7,595 bases of DNA. Source: Nanoarchaeales archaeon. GTDB taxonomy: Archaea > Nanobdellota > Nanobdellia > Woesearchaeales > UBA583. The stretch covers positions 1 to 7,595 of the forward strand of contig JABSQY010000084.1 in NCBI GenBank assembly GCA_013215525.1, in the 5' to 3' direction. The notes under the pieces were generated by a model. It was not told where the DNA came from, searched no databases, and was given only the letters and a program-made list of their open reading frames with translations. Both the position numbers and the translations under genes were made by a program. This document shows, in pieces, positions 5,890-7,595 of the stretch. How positions within the stretch are numbered: the first letter of the stretch is position 1; each line of letters begins with the position of its first letter.

Positions 5890-5908
5890 AAATATACATT
5901 GTATATTT
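5890..5908. repeat. Inverted repeat 1 (8-bp arms, 3-nt spacer)
   Basis: AAATATAC-ATT-GTATATTT. The core ATACATTGTAT is repeated identically in inverted repeat 2, 78 bp downstream. It lies in the 258-bp gap after the E1 gene. Confidence 0.6.
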
Positions 5909-5910
5909 AA

Positions 5911-5932
5911 TGACTCTGGATACCAAAGGTCA
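5911..5932. repeat. Imperfect hairpin between repeats 1 and 2
   Basis: The outer stem TGACT/GGTCA has five pairs, one of them G-T. After a small C/AA internal loop there is an inner stem TGG/CCA with triloop ATA. This is the most G+C-rich patch of the intergenic region, which suggests a structured RNA or a protein-binding site. Confidence 0.35.
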
Positions 5933-5966
5933 GTAAATACGAAATAAGTTAAAAGAAAAGAATATA

Positions 5967-5987
5967 ATTAAATACATTGTATTTAAT
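5967..5987. repeat. Inverted repeat 2 (9-bp arms, 3-nt spacer)
   Basis: Left arm ATTAAATAC (5967-5975), spacer ATT, right arm GTATTTAAT (5979-5987). It shares the 11-bp core ATACATTGTAT with repeat 1 in direct orientation. Confidence 0.6.
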
Positions 5988-5995
5988 AAATGTGA

Positions 5996-6014
5996 TTTGT
6001 AAAATGTTTACAAA
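5996..6014. repeat. Inverted repeat 3 (8-bp arms, 3-nt spacer)
   Basis: TTTGTAAA-ATG-TTTACAAA. The arm sequence differs from repeats 1 and 2, but the geometry is identical. Its centre is 28 bp from that of repeat 2. Confidence 0.6.
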
Positions 6015-6015
6015 A

Positions 6016-6050
6016 ATAAATTATAAACAATAATTAAATTTATAATTTAT
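6016..6050. repeat. Inverted repeat 4 (12-bp arms, 11-nt spacer)
   Basis: Left arm ATAAATTATAAA (6016-6027) and right arm TTTATAATTTAT (6039-6050). Its centre is 28 bp from that of repeat 3. The right arm contains the TATA element of the downstream Nudix gene, so factor binding or hairpin formation here would affect that promoter. Confidence 0.55.
6039..6046 (+). promoter_or_regulatory. TATA box of the second Nudix gene
   Basis: TTTATAAT at -30 to -23 from the ATG at 6069, embedded in the right arm of inverted repeat 4. Confidence 0.65.
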
Positions 6051-6068
6051 GAAAAATTAAAATAAAAT

Positions 6069-6455
6069 ATGAAAACTGGAGCAGCTGCAATTATAATAAA
6101 AAATAAAAAAATCTTATTAACATTAAGATCTATTAATTGTTCATCATATCCAAAACATTGGACAATGCCTGGGGGTCGAGCAGAATTAAATGAAACTCCA
6201 ATAGAAAATGTAATAAGAGAAATACTTGAAGAAGTAAATTTAAATTTTAAACCAACTTCAATATATAAAATATTTAAATGGAAAGATTATGAATTATATA
6301 GATTTTTAGGAACATGGAATGGAGATATAAAGTTACAAGAATCAGAAGCAACACAATACAAATTCTACACCTATGAAGAAACATCACAATTAGAACTAGC
6401 ATTTGATTACAAAAACATATTAGAATCATTATACAAAGATAATTTAATTAAATAG
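6069..6455 (+). CDS. Nudix hydrolase, compact 128-residue form, substrate unknown
   Basis: This is a single-domain Nudix hydrolase. The Nudix box lies at residues 36-58 with G36, E42, R50-E51, E54-E55 and final V-N-L. It matches the consensus except for Asn57 in place of Gly, the same change as in the other Nudix protein of this window. It follows HWTMPGG (30-36) and an N-terminal strand GAAAIIIKNKKILLTLR, typical of MutT-like enzymes. The C-terminal part is aromatic-rich and probably forms the substrate pocket, but it does not identify the substrate. Apart from the box, the two Nudix proteins are not obviously alike (different lengths and lead-in sequences), so recent duplication is not suggested. 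The start is fixed by the TATA at -30 to -23, and there is no Shine-Dalgarno sequence. The region upstream contains the inverted-repeat series. Confidence 0.9.
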   Translation: MKTGAAAIIIKNKKILLTLRSINCSSYPKHWTMPGGRAELNETPIENVIREILEEVNLNFKPTSIYKIFKWKDYELYRFLGTWNGDIKLQESEATQYKFYTYEETSQLELAFDYKNILESLYKDNLIK

Positions 6456-6470
6456 TTAAATAATCAATAC

Positions 6471-6486
6471 TTAATTAATTAATTAA
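6471..6486. repeat. Short TTAA tandem repeat
   Basis: Four TTAA units lie between the second Nudix gene and the NTF2-like gene. This is a low-complexity tract that could vary in length. No function is evident. Confidence 0.5.
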
Positions 6487-6508
6487 TAACTATCTATAAT
6501 CAATAAAT

Positions 6509-6516
6509 TATTTAAA
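6509..6516 (+). promoter_or_regulatory. Probable TATA element of the NTF2-like gene
   Basis: TATTTAAA at -29 to -22 from the ATG at 6538, matching the local consensus and spacing. Confidence 0.55.
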
Positions 6517-6537
6517 CAAACAAATTATATAACTAAT

Positions 6538-6894
6538 ATGGATAGCAAAAACAACCCAATTCTAATATCAGAACAATATTTCAAATTATCAAATAATAGA
6601 GAATTAGATAAAGTGTCAAACTTAATTCTTAAAGATGCAATATATAGTTCAGACAACACAGGACTATATTATGGAAGAAATGATATAATGAAAATGATGA
6701 CATCTTTCTTTAATAACTTTAAAACATTAAACTGGAAAATAAATGATATAAAACAATTAACAGAGTATGTAGTTGAAATTGACTTTACATTAACAGGAGA
6801 AGATAACAACTCTAATACAATTAGAAAACAAGGAACTGAAAGAATTGTAGTTGTTGATAACTTAATTAAACATATTGAAGTTAGAAACAAGTAA
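6538..6894 (+). CDS. NTF2/SnoaL-like small protein
   Basis: This 118-residue protein has the pattern of the NTF2-like superfamily, a cone-shaped alpha+beta fold that often forms dimers and holds a ligand or small substrate. An N-terminal helix with YFKLSNNRELDKVSNLI (14-30) is followed by the characteristic YSS...GLYYGRNDIMKMMTSFF segment (about 36-58). A central Trp (NWKIND) comes next. The alternating beta strands EYVVEIDFTLTGE, RKQGTERIVVV and LIKHIEVRN end at the C-terminus, where such proteins usually end. The length is normal for a single domain. The group includes enzymes and non-enzymatic binders, and nothing here tells which. It has its own TATA-like element 83 bp after the Nudix stop and lies 41 bp before the earliest likely start of the patatin gene, so it is probably a separate unit. 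Confidence 0.8.
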   Translation: MDSKNNPILISEQYFKLSNNRELDKVSNLILKDAIYSSDNTGLYYGRNDIMKMMTSFFNNFKTLNWKINDIKQLTEYVVEIDFTLTGEDNNSNTIRKQGTERIVVVDNLIKHIEVRNK

Positions 6895-6900
6895 TTTAAC

Positions 6901-6908
6901 TATATATA
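6901..6908 (+). promoter_or_regulatory. TATA candidate for the patatin-like gene
   Basis: TATATATA six bases after the NTF2-like stop codon. With the spacing seen elsewhere, transcription would begin near 6930, a few bases before the CTG at 6936. The match in spacing is less exact than for the other genes. Confidence 0.4.
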
Positions 6909-6935
6909 ACAAATTAATCAAAATATTTAATCAAA

Positions 6936-7595
6936 CTGGTAAAAAAAGACATTATTTTAATATTAGACAGTGGTGCAATGATGGGAACATTCACAGCAGG
7001 AGCACTAAAAATAATAAACCAAAAATATAGAAATAGAATCCATAGTATATATGGAACTTCAACAGGTGCATCTGTAGGTACATATTTTAAATCAAATCAA
7101 TTAGATATCCCATATATATTTTTCACAAAGTATTTAACTAAAAAAGATTTTATAAGAAATAACTTATTTCAATATATATTTAAAATATTTTTTCTTAAAA
7201 ATTCAAAAATTAAAGATTTCGTAAATCTAGACTATGTTGTAGATGTTGCAAAAAATACTGAATGTAGTATTAACTTAAAAAACTTCAAAGAATCAAAAAT
7301 TAAGTTCTACACTAAAGTAATTAATATAGACGCAACACAAACAGAATACTTAGATACATACACAAACTTATTCGATAAATTAAAAGCAACATCGCAAGGT
7401 GGACCATTCACATCAAAACCAGTACAAATAAACAACAATCAATACATAGATGGTGGAACAATACCTTCAACAATTGATTTAGAACTAATAAAGAATAATC
7501 AAGATAAAATAATTATATATATTAATCCAACACAAACATCAAAGTTATCTAAAGTTATATTATATCCTTTGCATTGGATAGCAGCACTAGCTTTA
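6936..7595 (+). CDS. Patatin-like phospholipase, non-ATG start, truncated by window end
   Basis: This is a patatin-family lipid acyl hydrolase, with 220 codons visible and the frame still open at the end. It has the Ser-Asp dyad of the family. The nucleophile elbow is GTSTG (residues 40-44, Ser42, codon 7059-7061), and the catalytic Asp is in YIDGG (D172, codon 7449-7451). Between them is a family-typical KATSQGGPF...KPVQI stretch. The N-terminal VKKDIILILDSGAMMGTFTAGAL aligns with the glycine-rich oxyanion-hole strand of YjjU-like patatins, whose hallmark is GGGx(R/K)G then FTAG. Here it reads DSGAMMG, with Met replacing the usual Arg/Lys. No ATG, GTG or TTG is in frame upstream before the stop at 6915-6917. 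I place the start at CTG 6936, which gives a natural N-terminus. The first in-frame ATG (6978) would delete the oxyanion loop. Alternatives are an ATC start at 6930, a lost start codon, or a sequence error. Confidence 0.8.
   Translation, partial: MVKKDIILILDSGAMMGTFTAGALKIINQKYRNRIHSIYGTSTGASVGTYFKSNQLDIPYIFFTKYLTKKDFIRNNLFQYIFKIFFLKNSKIKDFVNLDYVVDVAKNTECSINLKNFKESKIKFYTKVINIDATQTEYLDTYTNLFDKLKATSQGGPFTSKPVQINNNQYIDGGTIPSTIDLELIKNNQDKIIIYINPTQTSKLSKVILYPLHWIAALAL

Noticed and set aside
5911..5932. C/D box guide RNA near TGACTCTGG
   Set aside because: There is no RTGATGA box C with a matching CTGA box D at proper spacing.
5890..6050. CRISPR array
   Set aside because: The repeats are inverted, short and not identical, and no regular spacer-repeat unit is present.
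6069..6455. The two Nudix genes as a recent duplication
   Set aside because: Both have Asn in place of the last box Gly, but outside the box they share no obvious similarity and differ in length, so they look like independent family members.
5139..7595. A CBASS-like antiphage system (E1-like enzyme plus patatin effector)
   Set aside because: The E1-like gene is a stand-alone ThiF/MoeB type without E2 or JAB partners and no CD-NTase is visible. The patatin is of the YjjU-like type, and the genes have separate promoters with unrelated genes between them. A nucleotidyltransferase just past 7595 would reopen this.

Overview
This window is a piece of very AT-rich DNA (roughly a quarter G+C by eye), almost certainly archaeal and probably from a DPANN-type lineage such as Woesearchaeota or Pacearchaeota. 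The archaeal assignment rests on three things. There is a family-B replicative-type DNA polymerase ending in a PCNA-interacting peptide, and a DUF106 (EMC3/TMCO1-like) membrane insertase of archaeal length. In addition, no gene has a Shine-Dalgarno sequence, yet seven CDSs with a clear start carry a TTTWTAAA-like TATA element 22-30 nt before the ATG, as expected for leaderless archaeal transcripts. The DPANN placement is inference from base composition and the small, compact proteins.

Layout. Position 124-2439 (+) is polB. It converges, with a single base between stop codons, on an unrecognised 179-residue protein (2441-2980, -). Further minus-strand genes follow: an unrecognised 215-residue protein (3117-3764) whose start is fixed by its TATA box, and a Nudix hydrolase (3835-4275). 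Next is a 318-base gene-free stretch (4276-4593). It holds a decayed C-terminal coding fragment with its own hairpin terminator and a 62-bp imperfect palindrome. The DUF106 insertase gene (4594-5088, -) and a ThiF/MoeB-like E1 enzyme (5139-5810, +) diverge from one self-complementary TATA box that sits exactly midway between their ATGs.

Downstream of the E1 gene, 5811-6068 contains a run of inverted repeats. Three have 8-9 bp arms and exactly 3-nt spacers, and a fourth has 12-bp arms. This run leads into a second Nudix hydrolase (6069-6455, +), an NTF2/SnoaL-like protein (6538-6894, +), and a patatin-like phospholipase (6936 to the window end, +). The phospholipase has no ATG/GTG/TTG start and a degenerate oxyanion-hole motif.

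The genes look like individually transcribed units with their own promoters rather than one operon, and no shared pathway can be demonstrated. The most unusual signals are regulatory or structural: the symmetric bidirectional TATA, the hairpin array, the large palindrome, a palindrome shared by two start regions, and the non-canonical start of the patatin gene. Arginine codon use differs sharply between the 215-residue gene and polB, so part of the minus-strand block may have been acquired.
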